Origin: a bacterium
GTDB lineage: Bacteria > 4484-113 > JAFGCY01
Assembly: GCA_016932385.1 (NCBI GenBank)
Contig: JAFGCY010000033.1
Coordinates: forward strand, 1 to 63,804
Length of the DNA stretch: 63,804 nucleotides
Direction of reading: 5' to 3'
Below the pieces are notes generated by a model. The model saw nothing but the letters and a program-made list of their open reading frames with translations, searched no databases and had not been told where the DNA came from. The position numbers and the translations under genes were made by a program. Below, piece by piece: positions 35,704-43,635 of the stretch. How positions within the stretch are numbered: position 1 is the stretch's first letter; each line of letters begins with the position of its first letter.

Positions 35704-35855
35704 GCTGCCTGGGTTTGGCTGATCTCTGCTAGCGGCACTCCCGCCAGAGTGAGAATCCTGGCCAAGGCAACAGCAATTGGCTTGAAAAACTGTCATGTGG
35801 GTGATCGATCCTGGTTACAGTTAACGCGGTGAGGTGTTGATTCATGGGAAGCCGA

Positions 35856-35892
35856 ACGGGCCGGAACTTGATTGGTACTGATTCCGGCCCGT
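35856..35892. terminator. Hairpin between convergent genes
   Basis: Arms ACGGGCCGGAA (35856-35866) and TTCCGGCCCGT (35882-35892) form a perfect 11-bp stem with a 15-base loop. There is no strong U-tract on either side. It lies between the convergent stops at 35703 and 35904 and may terminate both transcripts. Confidence 0.5.
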
Positions 35893-35903
35893 CTTGCTAG
35901 AAA

Positions 35904-36353
35904 TCACCTCACCATGCTCTCGCCGGTACAACAATCATCCATGGGCTGATCAAAGCAGTCCTCCGGTCTGTGGCAGCACTGCGCCAGCGCTTGGAGCATC
36001 TGCTCCGGCAGCATCAAGTTGATCTGCACCGTCACCGGCCCGCAGCCGGAACCACCCCGGCCGTGACCGTGGTGCATCCCGTGATGCATACCGTGATGCC
36101 TGCCGTGGTGATGCCGGTGGTGCGCGGCCTGCCGGTGGCGCGACCCTCCGTGCGGCGGCAGACAACAATCCTCCTCATCCTCGATGTGACGGTGCGAATA
36201 CTCATCGTGCGTGGGTGCGCCCGTCGTATCGTCGTGCCAGGTGTCTCCAGCCTCCTGGGCCTCCCGCGTTCCCGCGCGTTCCCGTTCGGTTCCGCCGGCC
36301 TCGGGCTGGCCTTCGCCGGCCCGGTCGGCGCCTTTCTGTTTATCATCGGACAT
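35904..36353 (-). CDS. His/Cys-rich metal-binding protein
   Basis: A 149-residue soluble protein. Residues 1-50 are charged and probably disordered. Residues about 60-100 are extremely His-rich, including an HHGMHHGMHHGHG type stretch, with a CC pair before it. The C-terminal third (TVQINLMLPEQMLQALAQCC...EDCF...DDCC) adds three more Cys pairs or singles around a predicted helix. Such composition fits metal storage or buffering for Ni, Zn, Cu or Co. No named family is recognised. AGGAGAGG precedes ATG 36353. A palindromic operator lies upstream. Confidence 0.75.
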   Translation of the reverse strand: MSDDKQKGADRAGEGQPEAGGTERERAGTREAQEAGDTWHDDTTGAPTHDEYSHRHIEDEEDCCLPPHGGSRHRQAAHHRHHHGRHHGMHHGMHHGHGRGGSGCGPVTVQINLMLPEQMLQALAQCCHRPEDCFDQPMDDCCTGESMVR

Positions 36354-36382
36354 CGTCCTCTCCTAAAAAATCCAGTTGTAAA

Positions 36383-36414
36383 TTCGATAGTACTAAAATT
36401 CGATAAATATCGAA
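36383..36414 (-). promoter_or_regulatory. Palindromic operator before the His-rich gene
   Basis: TTCGATA and TATCGAA with two bases between (36399-36414) form a perfect palindrome; another TTCGATA stands at 36383-36389. On the minus strand these cover the likely spacer and -35 region of the 36353 gene. The arsR operator also contains TCGATAT, so the same ArsR protein could bind both. From 36415 to 36614 I see no gene. Confidence 0.5.
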
Positions 36415-36655
36415 CAATCAAATAATACTCCTCCAAAGTCCCCCTGTCAAGTGGAAAATTGCCCTGTGTGCTGGACGGACTTGTCCGTCATTGGCTCAAG
36501 CATGCTGGATCAGGGACCGCGAACCCGGCGCCTGGTTGCGGCCGCGGCGCAATTGCCGCCGGTGGTTGTCCCGGCGAGGCTGGATCGACGGCATGGTCGC
36601 GTCATAACCGCGGGTATAATTGAATCAGAATATAGCAATTATGGGAGGATGTATG

Positions 36656-39262
36656 ATGAACATCCAGCGCGTTTACGTGGTTTCCGGCCTACTCGCTTCG
36701 TTCTTAGGTTTTTGCACCTTGACCGCCGGATGCCAGGGAAGCGGCACCATCTCCGTCGAGCCAGATTCGGCCAGAGGGTTCTGGCAGGCGGACGTGGCCG
36801 AGGTCGAAAAGGCACCTGTGCCCGATGGTGTGGAAGCCGAGTTGTTCACCGAGTTGCAGGCCGAGTTGGTCCGCGTGATCAAAGAAACGGCTGCCAAGGA
36901 CGTCGCGACCCCGCCGACCGGCAACTACAACGCGGTGACTAGGCTGGTGGTCACGGGCAACGACGCCGACGGCTGGCGCCTGGAATGGGATTACGTCAAC
37001 ACCGGCGATTACAACCTCGACGGCATGGTCAACGTCAGCGACCTGACGCCGATCGGCCAGAACTTCAACGCCGCCTCCGGCGACGCCAATTGGAACCAGG
37101 CGCAGTGGGCCGACGGCAACGGTGATGGCATGATCACGGTCAGCGACATCACGCCGATCGGCCAGAACTTCCTGGCCTACATCGACGCCTTCGCTATCTA
37201 CGGCGCTGACTATCCGGCAGGGACCTGGACGCAGGTCGGCACCTTCGACCTGCCCGTGCCGTTCGATCCCACCCAGCCGCTGAGTTATGCACTGGCGGCC
37301 AACGACTTCGATTTCTATCGCGTGGTGCCACGGGACGGGTATGGCACCGAGGGCGTCGCCAGCGGAGCCAGTATGTATACGCTGTCGCCGCCGGTGGTCG
37401 AGCTGGGCACGGATACTCAGTGGGACTCGGCCACAATCGGCACCAGCGGTGCCTCGCTCAACAGCCCCATACTGACCAACGGGCTGATGACCCTAATCAT
37501 TCCCAGCGGCGCATTGGACGCCAATGTCGACTTCGCGTTCGGTGCCAACGACGGCCAGGTTACGCGGGACGGCGTGCCGCTGGACGGCCAGCTGATCTAC
37601 ATCACGGCCAGCGAATACGTTCGGTTCGACGAACAGGTGCGCCTGGCCTATCCGCTCCCCGACGAGGACGGCGCGCTGGCCCTGGCGTTTCGCGTACTCG
37701 ACGGCGGCGGCTTGATGCCGCTGACGATGCCCGAGATCGATCGCAATGCCGACTTCGCCTATTTCGATATCAACATCGCCTTTCCCGAGGGTACCGGCCA
37801 TCAGACCAGCGACCTGCCCGTGCTCTGGACCGATGACGCCCACCTGTTTATCTTCGAATTCGTGTTCGATGCCGCCGTGACGGAGGAAGGACCGAAACTC
37901 GCCTATGACACCGGTTTCCAACCCACACTGGACTGCTTCACGATCACCGAACTCGGCGGCTGGAGCGCCAACAACTTCGCTTATGCGATGGGCTCGTTCG
38001 CCTGCTGGTACTTCCGTAACTACGCCGACAGCCTGAGCCCGCTGGCTATTGAATTCAACGACCCGCAGGTGCAGGAAACCATCGCCCGGCGCGCGGTGAT
38101 CTCGGTCAGTCTCGGCGCGGCCCTGAAGGATCCGCCGGCGGCCGCGGACCTGTCCCTTGAGGAAAACTACGCGCTCGTCAAAACGGCGATGCGTAATTCC
38201 AGCGGCCCGGTGATGGTGTCCCATCACTGCCCGTCGAGCAGCAGTAGCAGTGGTTATCTCAAAATCGCTTATGCCTACAGCTTCAACAACCTGCTGGTAA
38301 CTGAACCGGACACGGCGGAGCCGGGAGTTGCCTATGACATTACCGAGGCAGACACCTATTTACGGCTAATGGGAACGGATGACCTCCCGATGTACGAACC
38401 GTTCGAGAACATCCTGCTCGACGCCACGGACAATCCGCCGTTCGGCGGCAGCAACAAGGCCACCGTCAACATCACCGCGCCGGCCTTGGGCGCGACGGTC
38501 GGGGATAACACCACGCAAATCAGCGGCACGATCACCAGCGGCGACTACCTGGTCGAGGAGCTTTACGTCCTCAACACCGGCCTGCTCCTGGAAGATCCCA
38601 CCGCGACCAGCGTGCCGATTTCCGGCGAGTTCTCGGTCGAGGTTCCGCTCCAACCAGGCCTAAACGAGTTCATGTTCATCACGCGCGCGGCGATCGGCTA
38701 CTACGAAAGCCTGGGCAAGTACAAGATGATGACCGTGCCCAACAACCAGGAGTCCGGCGCGTTCTGGCTGACGCTGGAACCGGAGAACGCGCTGCCCTTG
38801 CAGATCGAACTGACCTGGGCGGAGCCCGTCGGCACCGACTGCGGTGAATATATGGCCGCTGAGATGCTGGTGCCGACTGAGGGCAACAACCATGACCCGG
38901 TCGGCTATTTCTCCAACCACGGTACGCTGGAGGCTTCGCCGTACGCGGCTTACGAGGAGTTCGCGGGTGAAAACAAGGTGGTGCATTACGTCGATCCGCT
39001 CTACCAGGGCGTCTCGGACTACGTCTACGAATATTCCATCTACAGCTGGTTCAAAACCGACAATGACAGCGATAGAACCTGGAGCGGCGGCTCGATCCTG
39101 GTCTACCGCGACGGCGCGTTGCTGAAGACGATCGAGTTCGACAACACGCTCTACTGGCTCGCCAGTGATTTCTGGCCGACGCAATACCATATTTTCGATT
39201 ACGACCAGAACACGAACGTACTGACCGTAGTCGATAACGCGCACTGGTGGGCGGCGGATTAA
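36656..39262 (+). CDS. Surface lipoprotein with dockerin-like repeats
   Basis: An 868-residue lipoprotein with lipobox TAGC near residue 25. Residues about 118-178 hold two dockerin-like calcium loops: DYNLDGMVNVSDLTPIGQNF and GNGDGMITVSDITPIGQNF. The same VSDLTPIG motif occurs in the 2970 protein. The rest is beta-rich, with no named domain; residues about 600-680 could be an Ig-like fold (TVNITAPALGATVGDNTTQISGTITSG split). TATAAT lies at 36615-36620 and GGGAGG before the start. ATG 36653 and ATG 36656 are both possible; the latter has the better spacing. Probable role: surface attachment or complex assembly. Confidence 0.78.
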   Translation: MNIQRVYVVSGLLASFLGFCTLTAGCQGSGTISVEPDSARGFWQADVAEVEKAPVPDGVEAELFTELQAELVRVIKETAAKDVATPPTGNYNAVTRLVVTGNDADGWRLEWDYVNTGDYNLDGMVNVSDLTPIGQNFNAASGDANWNQAQWADGNGDGMITVSDITPIGQNFLAYIDAFAIYGADYPAGTWTQVGTFDLPVPFDPTQPLSYALAANDFDFYRVVPRDGYGTEGVASGASMYTLSPPVVELGTDTQWDSATIGTSGASLNSPILTNGLMTLIIPSGALDANVDFAFGANDGQVTRDGVPLDGQLIYITASEYVRFDEQVRLAYPLPDEDGALALAFRVLDGGGLMPLTMPEIDRNADFAYFDINIAFPEGTGHQTSDLPVLWTDDAHLFIFEFVFDAAVTEEGPKLAYDTGFQPTLDCFTITELGGWSANNFAYAMGSFACWYFRNYADSLSPLAIEFNDPQVQETIARRAVISVSLGAALKDPPAAADLSLEENYALVKTAMRNSSGPVMVSHHCPSSSSSSGYLKIAYAYSFNNLLVTEPDTAEPGVAYDITEADTYLRLMGTDDLPMYEPFENILLDATDNPPFGGSNKATVNITAPALGATVGDNTTQISGTITSGDYLVEELYVLNTGLLLEDPTATSVPISGEFSVEVPLQPGLNEFMFITRAAIGYYESLGKYKMMTVPNNQESGAFWLTLEPENALPLQIELTWAEPVGTDCGEYMAAEMLVPTEGNNHDPVGYFSNHGTLEASPYAAYEEFAGENKVVHYVDPLYQGVSDYVYEYSIYSWFKTDNDSDRTWSGGSILVYRDGALLKTIEFDNTLYWLASDFWPTQYHIFDYDQNTNVLTVVDNAHWWAAD

Positions 39263-39695
39263 GAAGGGCGCCGATACCACTAGCAACTAGTAGCACAAGC
39301 GCCCCTGCTTGTGCGGTTGGGAAGCGCAAGCGCGGGGGCTTGCGCTGCTATTCACATGAGCCGAGCGCTCCGCCCGCATGGATCAAGCAAAAGTGGAAAG
39401 TGAAAGGAAACGGGCCCAGGGCCTTGGGGCCAGGCTGGATGCGGACTGGTGCTGTAGGGGCGGGTCTAAGACCCGCCCTGATGCGGGTTGTCGATTCAAT
39501 GCCGAACGTGAACATAGCGTTGATCGCTGTTGGATCCACATCCGGCTTTGCCACCAGCCAGCCAGGCTAGGGCCAGTCTGAGACTGGCCCCTACGAAACA
39601 CGGGCGAAGCATGGCTTCGCCCCTACCCAGGCAACCCGCATCCGCACTGGGCGCACCGCCGCGCCATGGTGGGACGCCCCAACCAGTCCGGCTAG
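39263..39695. repeat. REP-like hairpin island
   Basis: No gene lies here, between the converging 36656 and 39696 genes. In order: GTAG (39290) with GCACAAGC/GCTTGTGC arms (39293-39314); AGCGCAAG/CTTGCGCT arms (39323-39346); purine words gtggaaagtgaaag near 39391; GTAG (39454) with GGGCGGGTCT/AGACCCGCCC arms (39458-39478); GGGCCAGTCT/AGACTGGCCC arms (39570-39590) followed by CTAC; and GGGCGAAGC/GCTTCGCCC arms (about 39602-39621) followed by CTAC. Confidence 0.75.
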
Positions 39696-41732
39696 CTACT
39701 GCTTGCCCTTCAGGTACTTGTCGAACCAGCCGCTGATGCGCTTGAGGCGCTCGATGCGCCGGTCGGTGCGGCCGCCGCGGCTCAGCTCGTGCGTCTCCTG
39801 CGGGAAGCGCACGAACTCCGTCTCCACGCCCTGCAGCTTCAGCTGCACGTAGACCTGTTCCCCCTGCTCGATCGGCGCGCGCAGGTCGCCCTCGGAGTGC
39901 ACCACTAAGGTCGGCGTCTTGGCGTTGGGCAAGTGCGTCATCGGCGACATTTGCAGGTAACGCTCGCGGTCCTGCCAGGGCGTCTTGTCGCGGTCGCCGA
40001 ACACGCGGCTGAAGCCGTAGCCGGCGTCGGAACTGCCCATGAAGCTGAAGAAGTTGCTGACGCTGCGCTGGGTCACCGCCGCCTTGAAGCGCTGCGTGTG
40101 GCCGATGATCCAATTCGTCATGTAGCCGCCGTAGCTGCCGCCCGTCACGCCCAGCTTGCCTGCGTCGACGAACTTGTACTTCTTGCAGACGTAATCCGTG
40201 AAGCGCATCACGTCGTCATAATCGACCGTGCCCCAGTCCTCGTGCATGATCGAGCTGGTAAAGGCCGCGCCGTAGCCGTGGCTGCCGCGCGGGTTGCAAT
40301 AGAACACGACGTAGCCCAGGCCGGCCAGGTACTGGAACTCGTGGAAAAAGGCCCGGCCGTAGGCGACGTGCGGCCCGCCGTGGATGTAGAGGATGCCGGG
40401 ATACTTCTTGCGCGGGTTGAAGTCCGGCGGGGTGACGAGCCAGCCCTGCAACGCGGGCTTTTTCCCGCCCTTGATCCAGATCTCCTCGGTCTGGCCGTGG
40501 TCGCGGCGGTCGAGCCAGCGGTTGACGCGGCTGAGCCGCTTCAGCTTGCCGCCGTCCAGATCGCGCATAAAGAGGTCCGCCGGCGTGGCCAGGTCGCTGA
40601 ACAGCACGTAGAGCTTGTTGCGCTGGAAGTCGATGTCGTAGCCCAGCACCACGCCGGGCTCGGCGAACACCGGCGCGCAGCCGCCGCGCTCGACGTCGAA
40701 GCGGTAGAGCTCGGTGCTGCCCTCGGAGGTCACCACGCCGTAGGCGTCCTGGCCGTCGGGGCTGATGATCACCGGACCGGACCAAGCCATACCCCAGGTG
40801 TCGTTCAGCGATACGTTCTCCGCCGGCCGGTCCAGATCGGGATTCAGGCAGCGCGGCTGGCCGCCGTCGATCGGCACGACGAACAGCATGCTGTTGACTT
40901 CCGGCCAGTACTTCTTGGGATCCGGCCAGCCCTTGAACAGGATCCATTTGCCGTCGGGGCTGATCAGTGGCATGACCGACGGGCCGTCAAAGGTCTCGAT
41001 CTTCTTCGCCTTGCCCTTGCCGTCGGCGCGGATCTTATACAGGTCAAGGAGCATCGGCTCGATTTCGTAATCGGGGTGCTTGTTGCTTGAGAAATAAACC
41101 CACTTGCCGTCCGGCGAGAACGTCGGCGTGATGTTGTCGTACTCATCCTTGAACAGCAGGCGGGCTTTGCCGGTTTTAGCATTGACGATGTGCAGTTCGG
41201 CCTTGCTGTCCGGCACGAAGCCCAGGCCTTCCATTTTGTAATGCAGGTTGGTGATGTGGCGCACCTTGGGCTCGGCCAATTCGGGCTTGCCGGCCTTGAC
41301 CTGCTTCTCGCGCTCCTTGGCGGCCGCGTCCTGCGGGACGAACACGATACACAGCGATTTGCCGTCGGGCGCCCAAGTGAAGTAAGCCACATTGCCTGCC
41401 AGCTTCGTCAGCTGCCAGCTTTCGCCGCCGTCCGCGTGGATCAGGTGCAGCTGGTTCTTGCCGCTGCGGCTGGAGGTGAAAGCGATCAGCTTGCCGTCCG
41501 GGCTGAACTGCGGATTGGCGTCGCCGTTCATGCCCTGCGTGAACTGGCGGATCTTGCCGCCCCGGGTTGACTGCAGGTAGAGGTTGCTGTAGTTCTTGTT
41601 CTGTTCCTTGTTGACTGCCCGCAGCGACGTGGCGATCAGCTGGCCGTCCGGACTGAGCCGGCACATGCTCAGTTGCTTTAACTCGTAGAGGTCTTCCGCG
41701 GTAATCGGTTGAACTTTCTTTTTTGCAGGCAT
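39696..41732 (-). CDS. S9-family prolyl oligopeptidase-like peptidase
   Basis: A 678-residue serine peptidase without a signal peptide. Residues about 15-390 form a TolB-like propeller with FSPDGK repeats. Residues about 420-678 are the alpha/beta hydrolase domain. The nucleophile is in TGGSYGGYM (about residue 530), the Asp in VVHSEGDLRAP and the His in PQETHELSRGG. This matches acylaminoacyl-peptidase or dipeptidyl-peptidase subfamilies that trim short peptides. AAGGAG precedes ATG 41732; TACAAT (41793-41788) is the -10 candidate. It may degrade peptides released by the secreted metalloproteases; that is inference. Confidence 0.92.
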   Translation of the reverse strand: MPAKKKVQPITAEDLYELKQLSMCRLSPDGQLIATSLRAVNKEQNKNYSNLYLQSTRGGKIRQFTQGMNGDANPQFSPDGKLIAFTSSRSGKNQLHLIHADGGESWQLTKLAGNVAYFTWAPDGKSLCIVFVPQDAAAKEREKQVKAGKPELAEPKVRHITNLHYKMEGLGFVPDSKAELHIVNAKTGKARLLFKDEYDNITPTFSPDGKWVYFSSNKHPDYEIEPMLLDLYKIRADGKGKAKKIETFDGPSVMPLISPDGKWILFKGWPDPKKYWPEVNSMLFVVPIDGGQPRCLNPDLDRPAENVSLNDTWGMAWSGPVIISPDGQDAYGVVTSEGSTELYRFDVERGGCAPVFAEPGVVLGYDIDFQRNKLYVLFSDLATPADLFMRDLDGGKLKRLSRVNRWLDRRDHGQTEEIWIKGGKKPALQGWLVTPPDFNPRKKYPGILYIHGGPHVAYGRAFFHEFQYLAGLGYVVFYCNPRGSHGYGAAFTSSIMHEDWGTVDYDDVMRFTDYVCKKYKFVDAGKLGVTGGSYGGYMTNWIIGHTQRFKAAVTQRSVSNFFSFMGSSDAGYGFSRVFGDRDKTPWQDRERYLQMSPMTHLPNAKTPTLVVHSEGDLRAPIEQGEQVYVQLKLQGVETEFVRFPQETHELSRGGRTDRRIERLKRISGWFDKYLKGKQ

Positions 41733-41831
41733 GCCTTACTCCTTGTTCCAGTCGGTATTGGGAACTACCCCCGGTGATCTGGGAAGTATTGTAGCCGTTG
41801 ATTGAAGAAAGCGGCAGGTATCGCGGGCCGG

Positions 41832-43013
41832 CTATTCCAGGATGCCGCGGATTTGCTGGTCGGGCTCGGCGGCCGAGCGCTGGGCCTCCTCGACGATCGC
41901 GAACGCCTCGATCGTCAGGTCGGGATGGTCGACCAGTTGCAGCGTGCGCCGCTTGCCGAGCAGTTCCTCGCCGCTGGCGGTGTGGGTGACCTCCACCGTC
42001 GGTCGCGTCGGCAGGTGCAGCGGGAAGTCGATCGGCCGCGCGATCTCGCCGTTGCTCAAGCGCAGCATCGCACCGCGCGGATAGAGCAGCACGCTTTTCA
42101 GGAAGGCCACAAAGACGCGCGGGCTGACCGCGCTTTTGGTCTGGGCCAGCAGGATCTCGTAGGCCTGGTAAGGCTGGAAGCGCTCGCGGTAGCACTTCGT
42201 CGTCACCATCGCCGAGAACTTGTCCGTCAGCGAAACGATCTGGCTGAACTCGTGGATCGCGTCGCCGCGCTTGTTCTTCGGATAACCGCCGCCGTAGTAG
42301 TTTTCGTGGTGCTCGAAAGCAACCGTGATCGCACTGGCGGAGAAGTCGCTGAGGTTCTCCAGCATCCGCCGGCCGAAGAAGACGTGCTTTTTAATCTCGC
42401 CGAACTCCAGGTCGGTCAGGCGCCCCGGCTTGGCCAGGATCTGCGCGGGCACCTTGAGCATGCCGATATCGTAGAACAGGCTGCTGAGGCTCAGGTCCAA
42501 CAGCGTCGGCAGGTTGTAACCCAGGCCCACGCCGGTGCACAGCGCATAAACCCAGGCGAGCGGGCAGTGCCGCAAGGGCTCCAGCTGGAACAGGCGCGTG
42601 GTGCGCAACAGCTCGAAGCAACGACGTGAACTGAATATCACGTCAAGTGTATGCTCGACGACCGTCAGCACCGTCTGGGCGATGTGCTCGGTACGGGCGC
42701 AGCAGCTGGGCCGGGCGTAGGGCGGGATGAATTCCAACAGCGAATCGCGGGTCAGGGTCAGCAGCCGCTCATAACTGGGCGGGCTGTCCTGGTGGACCAG
42801 CAGGTCCTTGTAGGTGACCAGGTCGTCGTTGGTGAAGTGGATGTGCAGGTAGGTAATCCCCATGTTCGCCAGCTTGTCGATGCGGTCCTGGTCGAGCTCG
42901 ATCCCGTGGCGTAACAGCAGCTGGCCGTTGAGTTCCAGGTTGCGCGCCAACACCATCCCAGGTACAGCCTTGCCGATGGGCACGCGAAACTCCGGCTGTT
43001 GGATTACTGACAT
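41832..43013 (-). CDS. Degenerate HD-GYP domain protein
   Basis: A 393-residue cytoplasmic protein. Residues about 10-75 resemble the small N-terminal domain often found before HD-GYP domains (AVPGMVLARNLE...GIELDQDRIDKLANMG). The HD-GYP region shows HHENYYGGGYP and GDAIHEFSQIVSLTDKFSAM, but the core HDIGK reads YDIGM, so the metal-binding His and the Lys are lost. c-di-GMP hydrolysis is therefore doubtful; it may sense or bind c-di-GMP. Compare the intact HD-GYP at 57597. TAAGAT (43027-43022) lies eight bases before ATG 43013, a possibly leaderless start. Confidence 0.8.
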   Translation of the reverse strand: MSVIQQPEFRVPIGKAVPGMVLARNLELNGQLLLRHGIELDQDRIDKLANMGITYLHIHFTNDDLVTYKDLLVHQDSPPSYERLLTLTRDSLLEFIPPYARPSCCARTEHIAQTVLTVVEHTLDVIFSSRRCFELLRTTRLFQLEPLRHCPLAWVYALCTGVGLGYNLPTLLDLSLSSLFYDIGMLKVPAQILAKPGRLTDLEFGEIKKHVFFGRRMLENLSDFSASAITVAFEHHENYYGGGYPKNKRGDAIHEFSQIVSLTDKFSAMVTTKCYRERFQPYQAYEILLAQTKSAVSPRVFVAFLKSVLLYPRGAMLRLSNGEIARPIDFPLHLPTRPTVEVTHTASGEELLGKRRTLQLVDHPDLTIEAFAIVEEAQRSAAEPDQQIRGILE

Positions 43014-43094
43014 CTGCCTTAATCTTATCAGGTTAATCGGCAGACTGCAGGGGGGACTGAAGCCGTAAATGGACCGGAAGTGGCGGATTCGGGC

Positions 43095-43424
43095 TTATTT
43101 AGTCTTGCCGGCCACTTTCTTGGGGCACTTACCCTTGGCCTTGGTGGCCTCGCAGGAATCCTTGTCGGTGGCCGGACAGCCGTTGCCATTCGCGCCGGCA
43201 CCGTTGCCGTTGGTCGTCGCCGGGCCGCTGGCCGCCCGGCGGCTGTTGCTGGAATCGGTCACATAGAACCCGGAGCCTTTGAAGACAACACCGGCGGGGT
43301 GGAACACCTTCGTGGTCTTGGTCGAGCCGCAGGCCGGGCACTTCACCTTGCCGCTGAACGACATCGGGTGTTCCGTGACGAACACCGTCTCGCACTTCTC
43401 ACACTGATAATCGTATTCCGGCAT
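43095..43424 (-). CDS. FmdB-type zinc-ribbon protein under CIRCE control
   Basis: A 109-residue small protein. The N-terminal 45 residues are the FmdB/CxxC_CxxC_SSSS zinc ribbon: MPEYDYQCEKC, then CPACGS and TTKVFHPAG. The tail is Gly/Asn/Ala-rich and ends in Lys-rich sequence with two more cysteines. The biochemical role of this family is not settled; regulatory and chaperone-like roles have been suggested. ATG 43424 is preferred because GGAG lies a few bases upstream. The promoter overlaps a CIRCE element, so HrcA and heat shock probably control it. Confidence 0.85.
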   Translation of the reverse strand: MPEYDYQCEKCETVFVTEHPMSFSGKVKCPACGSTKTTKVFHPAGVVFKGSGFYVTDSSNSRRAASGPATTNGNGAGANGNGCPATDKDSCEATKAKGKCPKKVAGKTK

Positions 43425-43499
43425 ATCAATCTCCATGCCTACCCAAAACCCCAGCGCGCCAAAAAACCCGGCTTTGGATGCCTGGCCGGGCGTTGGCGC

Positions 43500-43548
43500 A
43501 GTATAACACCAACGGCGCGACTTAGCAATCTCTACCCGAGAGTGCTAA
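43500..43548 (-). promoter_or_regulatory. CIRCE operator overlapping a promoter
   Basis: TTAGCAATC (43522-43530), nine bases, GAGTGCTAA (43540-43548) matches the CIRCE 9-9-9 inverted repeat bound by HrcA, with one mismatch. On the minus strand TTGCTA inside it (43528-43523), 17 bases and TATACT (43505-43500) make a promoter for the zinc-ribbon gene. HrcA bound here would cover the -35 box. The plus-strand gene at 43636 also lies downstream of it and may be affected. Confidence 0.8.
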
Positions 43549-43635
43549 CCAGTATTTCATTTATGGGCGTCGGCGCGCGGCCTGGAAGGAGCTTAGGTTA
43601 AACTTAGGTATCGACACCTGTTCAGGGAAGCAGCT

